A DNA stretch of 10,504 nucleotides from Victivallales bacterium. Its GTDB lineage: Bacteria; Verrucomicrobiota; Lentisphaeria; Oligosphaerales; Oligosphaeraceae. Location: the NCBI GenBank assembly GCA_017964325.1, contig JAGCSE010000301.1, positions 1 to 10,504 on the forward strand. The letters run 5' to 3'. Shown here in pieces: positions 1 through 6,839 of this stretch (within the stretch, counting starts at the first letter, position 1; every line of letters begins with the position of its first letter). The notes beneath the pieces were generated by a model. It saw only the letters and a list, made by a program, of their open reading frames with translations. It had not been told where the DNA came from and did not search any database. Position numbers and translations under genes: made by a program.

Positions 1-1189
1 CGTTGGAGCAACTGCACAGCAGATTGTACGCAAACGGACAGTATTTGCGCAACCGCAGCGAAAAGATCGAGAACATCTCAAACGGGAATGGCGCTAACGC
101 CACAGGTCCGAACGCCAACACCGTCTGGACGAAAACTAACTCCGGTTGCGGCGGCAAATGCCAATGTTCGAGCACTCGCTTGGCAACTTGATAATCGACT
201 TCTGAAATGGCGGTTCCGCCTGAAGACTCATATTTCCGCACACGTTCCTGCACCGTCGCCTCGTCGTAAGGCAACGCCTGCGGCAGCCGAATCTCCTGCG
301 ATCGCACTCGCAACGGCAAATCGGCTTGAAAATCGCGAATGTCGGAAAGAGCACGCAACGCATCAGTTGCAGCGCGCAATCCAACCTCCAACACCGAACG
401 TTCGCCATCTCCGCCACCTGCGGAATATCCGAATATGCCCTCCGCCTTGACCGGCCGGTTGGTGTTTGGGCCGACATCGCCTTCCGAGCCGTTCACGAAC
501 ATCACCGTCGTGTGGTAACTGTCGCTAACCCGTTCGCGCATCATGCCGCACCAGTCGCTGGAAATCAGGCGATTCGATCCTTGGCACGTATTGTGACAGC
601 CGTAGTGAATGAAGATGCCGATATCTTCGCGCGTCTCTTTGTCGAGAAAGCGAACCACGGTCATATTGTCGTCACAAGGCAGGTATGGATCGGCGATGAA
701 ATGGGACACCTTGCCGTTTTCATTCATGCCGCGCCGCGATACACCGGTCTTGCTTTTGATCAAGCCGAATCCGGCGACCGCTTCACGCATGCCATTCTTT
801 GCTTTCAGAACAGTTTCGACAATCACGGGAATCATACGCCTTGCGTATGCTTCGCCACGATGTTCCGGATCGACATCCGTTCGGCTAAGTGTTCGTCTAG
901 CAAACACTTGGGGAGCCGAATGGGTATGGGTGGCGCATACCAGAATATGATCCGCCGGGATGCCAGTGGCGTCGTTGATGGCATGGTGCATGGCGGATGC
1001 CAGTTCTTCCGATATGCCGCACCAGTCCAGACTGACCACCGCGGCTTCGGTCGCCCCGTCCGCAAGCACCATCGCCGTCGCATGCAACGGAGAATGAACC
1101 GCTTCCGCCAGCCGTTGTGGATTTCCGTATCCAGTAAGGTAGATGCCCAGTTCAGGGGTGATGTCGCCAAACGCAAATCCTGCCTTCAT
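1..1189 (-). CDS. Neutral/alkaline ceramidase-like metallohydrolase (C-terminus cut by window edge)
   Basis: This frame is open from an ATG at 1189 to the left edge, giving 396 residues without a stop. It resembles the N-terminal catalytic domain of neutral/alkaline non-lysosomal ceramidases (PF04734). Visible family signatures are GDITPELGIYLTGYG (8-22), the zinc-site ATHTHSAP (86-93, His88 and His90), HYGCHNT with a third histidine (199), the LISSDW motif (208-213), NGSEGDVGPN (233-242) and PFPFEMF with a candidate glutamate ligand (371). In true ceramidases the hexapeptide is GDVSPN and its serine is catalytic. Here that position is glycine (240), as in many small bacterial homologues, so the substrate may not be ceramide. 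No clear signal peptide is present, so the protein is probably cytoplasmic. Short bacterial relatives are roughly 430-450 residues, so only a short tail is missing. The start is supported by AAGGAG eight bases upstream. Recognition of the fold is firm; the substrate is open. Confidence 0.88.
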   Translation of the reverse strand, partial: MKAGFAFGDITPELGIYLTGYGNPQRLAEAVHSPLHATAMVLADGATEAAVVSLDWCGISEELASAMHHAINDATGIPADHILVCATHTHSAPQVFARRTLSRTDVDPEHRGEAYARRMIPVIVETVLKAKNGMREAVAGFGLIKSKTGVSRRGMNENGKVSHFIADPYLPCDDNMTVVRFLDKETREDIGIFIHYGCHNTCQGSNRLISSDWCGMMRERVSDSYHTTVMFVNGSEGDVGPNTNRPVKAEGIFGYSAGGGDGERSVLEVGLRAATDALRALSDIRDFQADLPLRVRSQEIRLPQALPYDEATVQERVRKYESSGGTAISEVDYQVAKRVLEHWHLPPQPELVFVQTVLAFGPVALAPFPFEMFSIFSLRLRKYCPFAYNLLCSCSN

Positions 1190-1197
1190 ATTCTCAA

Positions 1198-1203
1198 CTC
1201 CTT
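1198..1203 (-). promoter_or_regulatory. Ribosome binding site of the ceramidase-like gene
   Basis: The minus strand reads AAGGAG here, eight bases before the ATG at 1189. It is a near-perfect Shine-Dalgarno sequence and fixes the start of this gene, which is otherwise hard to choose because several plus-strand open frames overlap it. Confidence 0.8.
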
Positions 1204-1241
1204 GCTTGAAAAGGACCTAATTCACCGAACAAAAAATGGCC

Positions 1242-1267
1242 CGAACAAAATATATATATTTGTTTCG
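1242..1267. promoter_or_regulatory. Operator-like near-palindrome upstream of the ceramidase-like gene
   Basis: A 26-base imperfect palindrome with 11 of 13 base pairs matching: CGAA and TTCG at the ends around an AT-only centre. It lies between a possible -10 element (1274-1279) and the start codon, just downstream of where transcription would begin, which is a usual place for a repressor operator. A direct repeat CCGAACAAAA occurs at 1225-1234 and 1241-1250 (16-base period), so a second half-site may sit on the gene side. The binding protein is unknown. Confidence 0.35.
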
Positions 1268-1273
1268 AGCCTT

Positions 1274-1305
1274 ACTATACACCGTGTTTGGAGTTTTGTA
1301 GTCAA
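1274..1305 (-). promoter_or_regulatory. Possible promoter of the ceramidase-like gene
   Basis: On the minus strand TATAGT (1274-1279) could be a -10 element and TTGACT (1300-1305) a -35 element. The 20-base spacing is longer than the usual 16-18, so the -35 assignment is doubtful. The predicted start would fall at about 1267, directly at the near-palindrome. Confidence 0.25.
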
Positions 1306-1371
1306 CAGATGGCTAAATTCTTTTGTAAGTGTGGAAATCAGTATATTCCACAACAAAACCGCAGCAAAAAA

Positions 1372-1716
1372 TCAAGAAATAGTGATGGAAAGAACGCACC
1401 CGCAGGCCGCCGCAAATTTCATCAGAGTCCCACAGGAAATATTGCCGCGCCCGCGTTCCAGTTTGGCGACCATCGGCTGGGAAACTTTCATCCTACGGGC
1501 CAGTTCCGCTTGTGAGAGTCCTGCTTTCTTGCGTGCTTTATAGAGTTGTGCTGCAATCGCCAACCGTTGGCGTGCCTCCGCAATACGTTCGGCATTGGCT
1601 GGATCATCAAAGTAAGCTTGCCGTTCCGCTTGTTGCTTTGCTTTCAGCTCCTTCAAATGCTCGGCGACATATTTGACTTCGTCTTTGATTTCCTGTTCTG
1701 TCATGTGACGTCTCAT
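1372..1716 (-). CDS. HigA-like antitoxin, XRE-family helix-turn-helix regulator
   Basis: A 114-residue protein with a charged helical N-terminal half (about residues 5-55) and a C-terminal XRE/HTH_3 DNA-binding domain (about 57-110). The recognition region reads AGLSQAELARRMKVSQPMV followed by KLERG, the classical pattern of this fold. It overlaps the upstream toxin gene by four bases (ATGA), so translation is probably coupled; GAGG lies five bases before the ATG. A second in-frame ATG at 1704 is possible but has a poorer context. Toxin first and antitoxin second is the HigBA order. The expected role, known from the family, is to neutralise the toxin and to repress the shared promoter upstream of the toxin. 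The protein ends in a hydrophobic CVLSITIS, as is common for the C-terminal strand of such antitoxins. Confidence 0.85.
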   Translation of the reverse strand: MRRHMTEQEIKDEVKYVAEHLKELKAKQQAERQAYFDDPANAERIAEARQRLAIAAQLYKARKKAGLSQAELARRMKVSQPMVAKLERGRGNISCGTLMKFAAACGCVLSITIS

Positions 1717-2057
1717 ATCAACCTCGCTTGTTTTAGTTCCCTAACCAATTTACGTGCCTGTTCTAGTTCAGAAAGAGGGATTTTCTGTGACTTCTTCACG
1801 TAACCGTGTATCCCATAGACATTATCCTCCTTGCCATAGACATAGAAGACACGCACGTTCCCTGCATTGATCACTCTAATGGCAAAGAGATCTTCCCCAC
1901 GTATCTTCTCGCCGTTCGGCATGGACAAACGTCCGTCCCGTTCAAGCAATTGCACGATTTCCCTGTATTCCGCATTTATCTTTTCACTCTGCGTGGACAT
2001 AAACTGCGTCACATTGGGAAACTCGATAAAAAACTTCTTTTTTCTGCCACTTACCAT
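1713..2057 (-). CDS. HigB/RelE-like toxin (Gp49 family mRNA interferase)
   Basis: A 114-residue protein matching the phage-derived Gp49-like branch of the RelE/HigB superfamily (PF05973). It shows a first strand KKFFIEF (7-13), a helical section 22-43 (EKINAEYREIVQLLERDG), the DLFAIRV strand (56-62), the VRVFYVYG strand (68-75) and the diagnostic IHGYVKKSQKIPLSELEQA (83-101), where GYVKKSQKTP-type residues mark this family. Family members cleave mRNA at the ribosome when the antitoxin is lost. The gene is the first of a two-gene operon and overlaps the HTH antitoxin by ATGA. The ATG at 2057 is preceded by a weak AGG. A consensus TATAAT abuts this ATG, so if that promoter is real the mRNA starts near or inside the annotated start. 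The first strand KKFFIEF would be lost if the next methionine (residue 20) were used, so I keep 2057. Confidence 0.83.
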   Translation of the reverse strand: MVSGRKKKFFIEFPNVTQFMSTQSEKINAEYREIVQLLERDGRLSMPNGEKIRGEDLFAIRVINAGNVRVFYVYGKEDNVYGIHGYVKKSQKIPLSELEQARKLVRELKQARLI

Positions 2058-2085
2058 ATTATAACCTAAAAGTTATTATTTTCAA
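2058..2085 (-). promoter_or_regulatory. Candidate promoter of the toxin-antitoxin operon
   Basis: The minus strand carries TTGAAA (2080-2085), a 16-base spacer and TATAAT (2058-2063), a very good sigma-70 match. The -10 element touches the toxin ATG, which would give a leaderless mRNA or one beginning just inside the frame. Either initiation is unusual, the true start is later, or the match is a by-product of high AT content. Confidence 0.35.
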
Positions 2086-2167
2086 GTCATCGACTAAAAA
2101 ACATGTCCACTGCCATCTTGAACAGCAGAATCATCCACAAAATAAGACTATATTGTTTTTCCTGATA

Positions 2168-2225
2168 GAACAAGCTTGATAGACTTTCATATTCTGCCAT
2201 CACCATAACCGATACAAGCTTGTTC
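2168..2225. repeat. Perfect 11-base inverted repeat with 36-base spacer
   Basis: GAACAAGCTTG (2168-2178) is matched by its exact reverse complement CAAGCTTGTTC (2215-2225). The similarity continues roughly inward (GATAG against CGATA). Each arm is itself centred on the palindrome CAAGCTTG. It could be paired regulator sites or the stem of a large hairpin. No flanking target duplication was seen. Confidence 0.6.
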
Positions 2226-2233
2226 CATATGGC

Positions 2234-2302
2234 AATTGCATGGAATTAAAATATCATTTTTCATATATTAAACGAAAACATGCAAGAAAAATTGTATGGA
2301 AT
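2234..2302. repeat. Direct repeat AATTGYATGGAAT, 56-base period
   Basis: AATTGCATGGAAT (2234-2246) and AATTGTATGGAAT (2290-2302) differ at one of 13 bases. In AT-rich DNA this may be chance, but the shared GCATGGAA/GTATGGAA core is not low complexity. Confidence 0.4.
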
Positions 2303-2381
2303 AATTTGTTTTTTCTACATCAAATCTAAAAAATCTGTTGAAGTTCCCTGAACAATCTTCCACGTTTTTTCAAATTGTGAA

Positions 2382-2409
2382 GAAACGGTCGGAAATGGAG
2401 AGCCGTTTC
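2382..2409 (+). promoter_or_regulatory. Stem-loop 1 in the leader of the membrane protease gene
   Basis: GAAACGG (2382-2388) pairs perfectly with CCGTTTC (2403-2409) around a 14-base loop. No U-tract follows, so it is not a typical intrinsic terminator. It may be an RNA structure in the 5' leader or a protein binding site. Confidence 0.4.
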
Positions 2410-2463
2410 CCCAGCCGGATATTTTGAGAAACAGACTCCCATCTGGCAACAGACTTTTAAACA

Positions 2464-2488
2464 TCCTGCTCATTTGCAAGTGGCAGGA
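2464..2488 (+). promoter_or_regulatory. Stem-loop 2 in the leader of the membrane protease gene
   Basis: TCCTGC (2464-2469) pairs perfectly with GCAGGA (2483-2488) around a 13-base loop. A second GCAGGA at 2493-2498 offers an alternative partner for the same left arm, so two exclusive hairpins are possible, as seen in switching leaders. The function is not known. Confidence 0.4.
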
Positions 2489-2556
2489 GAATGCAGGACG
2501 GTTATATTACTAAATGACAGGTCGTTCAATCATTCGCCACGATTTTTCCGCATCGT

Positions 2557-3129
2557 ATGGATTTCATCATTCGCCATTTCGCCATCAGAGGTTGGAAACG
2601 GGTGCTCTACGCATTCATTTTCATCCTGCTGTGCTGGCAGCTTTCTAAATTCTGGGGCAGCTGGAAGGATGGCGTCACCTCCATATTCTACGTCATCCAT
2701 GCTCCTATTCACGAAATCGGACACACCGTGGCGGCCATGATCCATCTGCCGCAAATGGCGGTCGTCTTGGCCGGAAGCCTTTTTCAGCTATTGACTCCCA
2801 TCGCCATCGGCGCCTATTTCGTCTGGCATGACGACTGCCCGGCGCTTTCGCTCTGCCTAGGCTGGCTCGGATTCGCCACCATCGAGATGGCGTCTTATAT
2901 GCACGACGCGCCATTTCGCAACCTGACGCTTGTCGCGCCTTTTTCAAATGGCGATAATCTCATCCATGATTTCGAATATTTGTTCACACGCTGGCATTGT
3001 CTCAACCACGCATGCCGTATCGGCATGGTGACGGCGACCATCGGCTACGCCTTCGTATTCATCTCCCTTGCCCTCATCATCACCATGTTTGTCTTGGGCT
3101 TTCTCCTAAGACAAACAAAGGAAGAATGA
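2557..3129 (+). CDS. Small membrane protein with HEIGH zinc-metalloprotease motif (M50-like)
   Basis: A 190-residue integral membrane protein. Hydrophobic segments are visible at about 16-32, 43-64, 67-90, 95-115 and 155-184. The HExxH motif HEIGH (52-56) lies within a hydrophobic helix after HAPI, as in site-2-type M50 proteases, where the two histidines bind zinc and the glutamate is catalytic. It is followed by AGSLFQLLTPIAIGAYF (72-88) and a conserved-looking NGDNLIHDFEYLF (131-143), whose Asp133 or Asp138 could be the third zinc ligand. This layout matches a family of short bacterial M50-like proteins of unknown substrate; it lacks the PDZ domain of RseP. The ATG is the first possible start after an in-frame stop at 2515, yet no Shine-Dalgarno sequence precedes it. 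It converges on the 1064-residue gene with only 18 bases between the stop codons. The fold is fairly sure; activity and substrate are inferred. Confidence 0.75.
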   Translation: MDFIIRHFAIRGWKRVLYAFIFILLCWQLSKFWGSWKDGVTSIFYVIHAPIHEIGHTVAAMIHLPQMAVVLAGSLFQLLTPIAIGAYFVWHDDCPALSLCLGWLGFATIEMASYMHDAPFRNLTLVAPFSNGDNLIHDFEYLFTRWHCLNHACRIGMVTATIGYAFVFISLALIITMFVLGFLLRQTKEE

Positions 3130-3147
3130 ATCCGCGTGCCAATTAGG

Positions 3148-6100
3148 TCAAATGTCTTCGGACGAGCGATATGCAAGAGTCATGGCGACGAGCAGTTCAC
3201 GCGTGGTATCGACCTTTGCGTCCAGCGTGGCATCTGCGGGAAGAGATTGCACTGCTTCCCAGGCTTCCTGAAGACACTGGCGGAGTTCTACATCACCGGA
3301 AGCGGCCTGCAGGGCGTCTTCGTAGATTGTCTCCGTCTTCAGCCTGTTCGCTTCAGACATCATGTTGTCCAGCATGTACGACACACCCATGGCATTGCGT
3401 GAAAGCCAATTTTTGAACGCCTCGCCGTTGCCTGATGGCTTCAGCCCGGTCTCGCCGAAAAGGAACTCTTCGGTCTTGCCCAGAAGCATGGTCAGCGACG
3501 GGCGCGGCGTGCAATCGCGTTCCTTCACGGAATCAGTGACGGAATAAGAGATGTCAAATCCAACGCCCAGACCAATGCCCACAGGATCGACATTGATGCC
3601 CATCTTGCTCTGATTTTCGCTTGAAACAGAAACCGTTTCAAATGCGCCGTCAACGCATGTCCACTTGATGGTCCTGTAGCGTTCCGACTCGCCAAGACTG
3701 CTCGCGCCAGCGATACTGGCAGCGGCGTGCAGCACCAAATCGGGATGTTCGGCAACGAATTCGACCGCTCCGACAATCAGATCGAAGGCGTCTTCGAGAT
3801 GGTCGATGGCAAACATGATGAGGGCCATGACGTTCTCCGGATTGGAAAGCCACTTTTTGACGGCGGCGATGGCGGTCTCCTTGACGGTAGCCAGAATAAA
3901 CCCTGGAAGAATCGCTCCAAGAGCCACCTTGACACTATCCTTTCCAATGTCCGAGGCAAGGTCCTTCATTGTATCCTTGGCAAGATTCGGCGATTTGTTT
4001 TCGAGACGTTCTCCCTTGTTGATGTATGTGCGTGTTATGGCGTCGATAATGATTCGCGCAGGCATCGAACCGGAAACAGCCAATTCATGCGTCGTCCTGA
4101 CGACGTTTTCCCATGGCCGCTTGTCGGCTCCAGGCTTGACGGGCTCCTCCGAAGAGAAGCGATATTGGCACGTCGTGTCCAGCCCGACTTCACGGCGCAT
4201 GGTATTGACGCCGCCCTCTGCGAAAGCCTTGCCGAAGGAATTGCCAATGTCCTTCGTCCAACCATCTGTCACGTTCTTAATAAATCCCAACTTCACTTCG
4301 GCGGAAAAAGAGTTGCGTATCTTCGCAGGCTTTGCGGAGCCAGTGCCTTCCATGAAATATTCGCGGAAAATATCAGGGGGGAACTTTACAGAAGGGTTGG
4401 AGAAACGGTCCAGCAGACGATCGGCCTCGCCGCGCGAAATGCGTCCTTCGCGTGCGGCGAGTTCGGTCGCCAGCATAAGAGTCCGAATCTTGTTCGCGGC
4501 TTTTGAAAAACCAACTGTGTCCGTGAACTTGAAAACACCTTTGCTCCTGTCTGCAGCCTCCTCTGCTTCACGAACTGCGTCTTCATAACTCAACTGGATG
4601 GACCTGACGACATCCTGCGCATTCTCACCAGTATAATTGGGAACAGGCAATACATTGCCGCCTTCTGGCTCCGGACGCATCATTGCGTTGAGCGCCGCCG
4701 TGTCCTTCGCGGATTTTATGACACGTGCCACTGGAGCATACGAAAACGACTTGACTTTGAAATCACGCTCGTAAGACGCGTCTGCTTTGGCTGAAATATT
4801 CGTGACGCCTCCGCGGATTTTGATGCTTCCTTTCGCCTCGCCTTTCAGAAGCAGCGTATATCCTTTTCGTATGGCAACTATGATTGGATTCAGGCGCTTG
4901 GCCAGCAATCCGTCCAATGCGCCTGCGATGCCGCGGTTCTTGAGTGTCTGGAGATACTGGGCGGTGTCTTGTTTGATGTCGCCCGCCTTGCGTCCAAGCC
5001 AGCGGAAAAACTTTGTTCCAAGACTTCCGATGGAGCGTCCAAGGCTTTTGAACCCTCCTACGATCGCTCCCACAAGTGTGCGGGAAGTCGCGAATTTGTT
5101 GCGTTTTGCATCAAGAAGGAAGTCATCCAGCGTTTGATATGAACGTGTGACGAAATGCGAGACCTCGCCACCAACGCTTGCCTGCGCCTGGGCGCCTGCA
5201 ATTGCTGATGCCTTGCCGGCCTCAATGGCGGCCTTCGCCTCTGCGCCGCCCGCCAAGCGGAAAGTCACTGCAATCTCACGCCCTTTTCCTTCGCATTTCA
5301 CTTCGCCTATGACTCTGACACGCGCCCCAACGCGGAGCCCTGCGACGGCAGCCGACGAGAAACCCAGACCAATCAATGCGCCGACGCCGATTGACAGTTC
5401 AACCTTGCGCGAACCGCCTTTCAGCGCAATTCCGCCGACGATGTCACGCAGTGTGGCGGTTGCCTTGTCAGTATCCTGGAAATCGCGGATTTGATCGTTG
5501 GTGCGGTGCGAAAGCTCAAGTACGTCGCCGATTGTATCAACCAGCCAGAGGCCATTAGGGGCTTGGACTGGCGGCGTATTTGGAGCGATTTTGGAGAGTT
5601 TGCCGTTGATTTCGCCGAGCTTGTTGTTGAGTTGATGCTCCAGCAACATCACGTTGAAGAGCGTTTCCGGGACTTTGCTGCCTACACCGAAGGTAAACGC
5701 GTGCTGGATTTTCCTCAATGCCCCCTCGTAGGAATCCATTTTGCCGATTTCAAGGCCTTTCTTGCCAAATTCGACCTGCATCTCATAACGGAAGACGCGC
5801 AACGACTTGAGAATCTCATCAAGGCCTTTGCGTGGATCACCTCCTGCTCCCGAACCATCCTTTACGGCATCGGTCAAAGCGGCTCGTGCCTGTTTCAATT
5901 CGTTCAAAATAGTCTTGAATTCCGTGCAGCTTTGCAGGAGGCTGTCCATTCCTCCCTGTGGATGAGCGTTGGAAACCTGTGCAATGGTATCTATGACTGT
6001 TCTGTCAAGCGCGGACAACTTTTCTGCGCCAGCGACGTCTTTCTTGATTTTCTCGACGGCCTTCTGCGCCGTTTCAAGCATTCCAGAAGCGCTATTCAAA

Positions 6101-6342
6101 TCCCAGTCTCGCCCAGGCGAGGTATGATGCTTCGCTGCAAACTGAACTGCCTGGCCGTTGCCATTCTGCAAGTCTGGCCCTATGCCATTTACCATGGCCT
6201 TTTGGATTGCAGGATCATGCTTTACTTCTGAGACGACTTGATTGTCCTGCGCTCCAGGGATTTCTTGTACATCTTGAATTTCAGGGAGAATGCCGAAATT
6301 CGGCATCGTGTTCAAACGTTGTATATTAATGAATTCAGTCAT
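3148..6342 (-). CDS. Large putative type III secreted effector or translocator, family unknown
   Basis: A 1064-residue protein I do not recognise. Residues 1-80 are polar and probably disordered (start MTEFINIQRLNTMPN), as expected for a type III signal and chaperone-binding region. Residues 88-115 and 135-162 are helical and may form coiled coils. A glycine/alanine-rich block of alternating strands (about 305-400, including SIGVGALIGLGFSSAAVAGL) is followed by a basic amphipathic stretch (425-455, GGFKSLGRSIGSLGTKFFRWLG). Further strand-like segments sit near 503-535, 678-690 and 913-935. Two hydrophobic helices at 805-828 and 838-860 could enter a membrane. The C-terminal 100 residues are helical. 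There is no Sec signal peptide. The gene starts two bases after the stop of a CesT-type chaperone, and a second chaperone precedes that, so it is most likely their client. The pattern allows a pore-forming or membrane-associated role, but that is inference. The ATG at 6342 has only a weak purine-rich site and is probably translationally coupled. Confidence 0.82.
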   Translation of the reverse strand: MTEFINIQRLNTMPNFGILPEIQDVQEIPGAQDNQVVSEVKHDPAIQKAMVNGIGPDLQNGNGQAVQFAAKHHTSPGRDWDLNSASGMLETAQKAVEKIKKDVAGAEKLSALDRTVIDTIAQVSNAHPQGGMDSLLQSCTEFKTILNELKQARAALTDAVKDGSGAGGDPRKGLDEILKSLRVFRYEMQVEFGKKGLEIGKMDSYEGALRKIQHAFTFGVGSKVPETLFNVMLLEHQLNNKLGEINGKLSKIAPNTPPVQAPNGLWLVDTIGDVLELSHRTNDQIRDFQDTDKATATLRDIVGGIALKGGSRKVELSIGVGALIGLGFSSAAVAGLRVGARVRVIGEVKCEGKGREIAVTFRLAGGAEAKAAIEAGKASAIAGAQAQASVGGEVSHFVTRSYQTLDDFLLDAKRNKFATSRTLVGAIVGGFKSLGRSIGSLGTKFFRWLGRKAGDIKQDTAQYLQTLKNRGIAGALDGLLAKRLNPIIVAIRKGYTLLLKGEAKGSIKIRGGVTNISAKADASYERDFKVKSFSYAPVARVIKSAKDTAALNAMMRPEPEGGNVLPVPNYTGENAQDVVRSIQLSYEDAVREAEEAADRSKGVFKFTDTVGFSKAANKIRTLMLATELAAREGRISRGEADRLLDRFSNPSVKFPPDIFREYFMEGTGSAKPAKIRNSFSAEVKLGFIKNVTDGWTKDIGNSFGKAFAEGGVNTMRREVGLDTTCQYRFSSEEPVKPGADKRPWENVVRTTHELAVSGSMPARIIIDAITRTYINKGERLENKSPNLAKDTMKDLASDIGKDSVKVALGAILPGFILATVKETAIAAVKKWLSNPENVMALIMFAIDHLEDAFDLIVGAVEFVAEHPDLVLHAAASIAGASSLGESERYRTIKWTCVDGAFETVSVSSENQSKMGINVDPVGIGLGVGFDISYSVTDSVKERDCTPRPSLTMLLGKTEEFLFGETGLKPSGNGEAFKNWLSRNAMGVSYMLDNMMSEANRLKTETIYEDALQAASGDVELRQCLQEAWEAVQSLPADATLDAKVDTTRELLVAMTLAYRSSEDI

Positions 6343-6344
6343 GA

Positions 6345-6839
6345 CTAATCCATTTCTTCGTCGTCAACAGGGAAGTTCACGGCAAAATAATCGCGGACCG
6401 CGTGAACGGCGTGGACAAGCGACTCTATCCATGCCGCAAGCGAATCTGCTGAAGATATTTCCAATGCGCTTCGACGGTCAATTGCCAATACCAAATCCGC
6501 ATCTTCATCAAGCGCAAGCGTGAAGCCTTCCGTTGCGCCGCCAAGTTCATTCAGCCGAAGAAGAGCCAATGCTTTTTCACCTGCGTCTGCGACGTCGATG
6601 CCGCCGAACGCGCCAACAGGAGAAAACGCGACGATGACATCCGATTCTTCCAGATACTGTATGTTGACAATGATTTCGTCATCGATGGTAAATGTCACAG
6701 TGGCATCATCGTCAAGCACGAGTTCCAGCTTGAGCAAATCGCCGAATTCAGCGAGGATGTCCTCGAACTGCCCCCGTAACCTGCCATCGTCCATAGCATC
6801 GATATCATCAAAGTCATTCATGTCATCAAAGTCATTCAT
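6345..6839 (-). CDS. CesT-like type III secretion chaperone (164 residues)
   Basis: A very acidic 164-residue protein with the CesT/Tir-chaperone layout (PF05932): an N-terminal helix (22-38, GQFEDILAEFGDLLKLE), the strand-turn-strand VTFTIDDEIIVNIQYL (48-63), VIVAFSPVG (68-76), the helix EKALALLRLNEL (88-99), then GGATEGFTLALDEDADLVLAID (100-121) and a C-terminal helix (129-152) ending VRDYF. GGATxGxTLALDE followed by a valine/leucine strand is highly typical of this family. Such chaperones act as cytoplasmic dimers that hold the effector N-terminus unfolded and deliver it to the secretion ATPase. AAGGAG lies eight bases before the ATG. The start is odd: MNDFDD is repeated twice from a tandem duplication. 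The gene overlaps the upstream chaperone by eight bases and is followed two bases later by the large putative client. Confidence 0.85.
   Translation of the reverse strand: MNDFDDMNDFDDIDAMDDGRLRGQFEDILAEFGDLLKLELVLDDDATVTFTIDDEIIVNIQYLEESDVIVAFSPVGAFGGIDVADAGEKALALLRLNELGGATEGFTLALDEDADLVLAIDRRSALEISSADSLAAWIESLVHAVHAVRDYFAVNFPVDDEEMD
6804..6839 (-). repeat. 18-base tandem duplication covering the chaperone start codon
   Basis: Two copies of an 18-base unit (6822-6839 and 6804-6821) agree at 17 of 18 positions. Each encodes MNDFDD, so the gene has two equivalent ATGs 18 bases apart. The Shine-Dalgarno sequence fits the first copy, so the duplication lengthens the protein by six acidic residues. 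Confidence 0.9.

Larger units (their letters stand above)
2058..2556. other. AT-rich gene-free stretch between the toxin and the membrane protease
   Basis: About 500 bases with no coding frame I can support. The left two thirds are markedly AT-rich; the right third is the leader of the membrane protease gene. The stretch contains an 11-base inverted repeat, a direct repeat and two perfect short stem-loops, listed separately. No tRNA, riboswitch or transposase remnant is recognisable. Confidence 0.6.

Noticed and set aside
326..1543. Plus-strand open frame of 405 codons
   Set aside because: It is antisense to the ceramidase-like gene and to the antitoxin, both of which show clear family motifs and ribosome sites. 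Its own translation has no recognisable domain.
3727..4588. Plus-strand open frames of about 260 codons inside the large effector-like gene
   Set aside because: They are mirror frames of the 1064-codon gene, which is uninterrupted and operon-linked. The antisense translations have no domain pattern.
5491..6231. Plus-strand open frame of 246 codons
   Set aside because: Antisense shadow of the same large gene, with no ribosome site and no motif.
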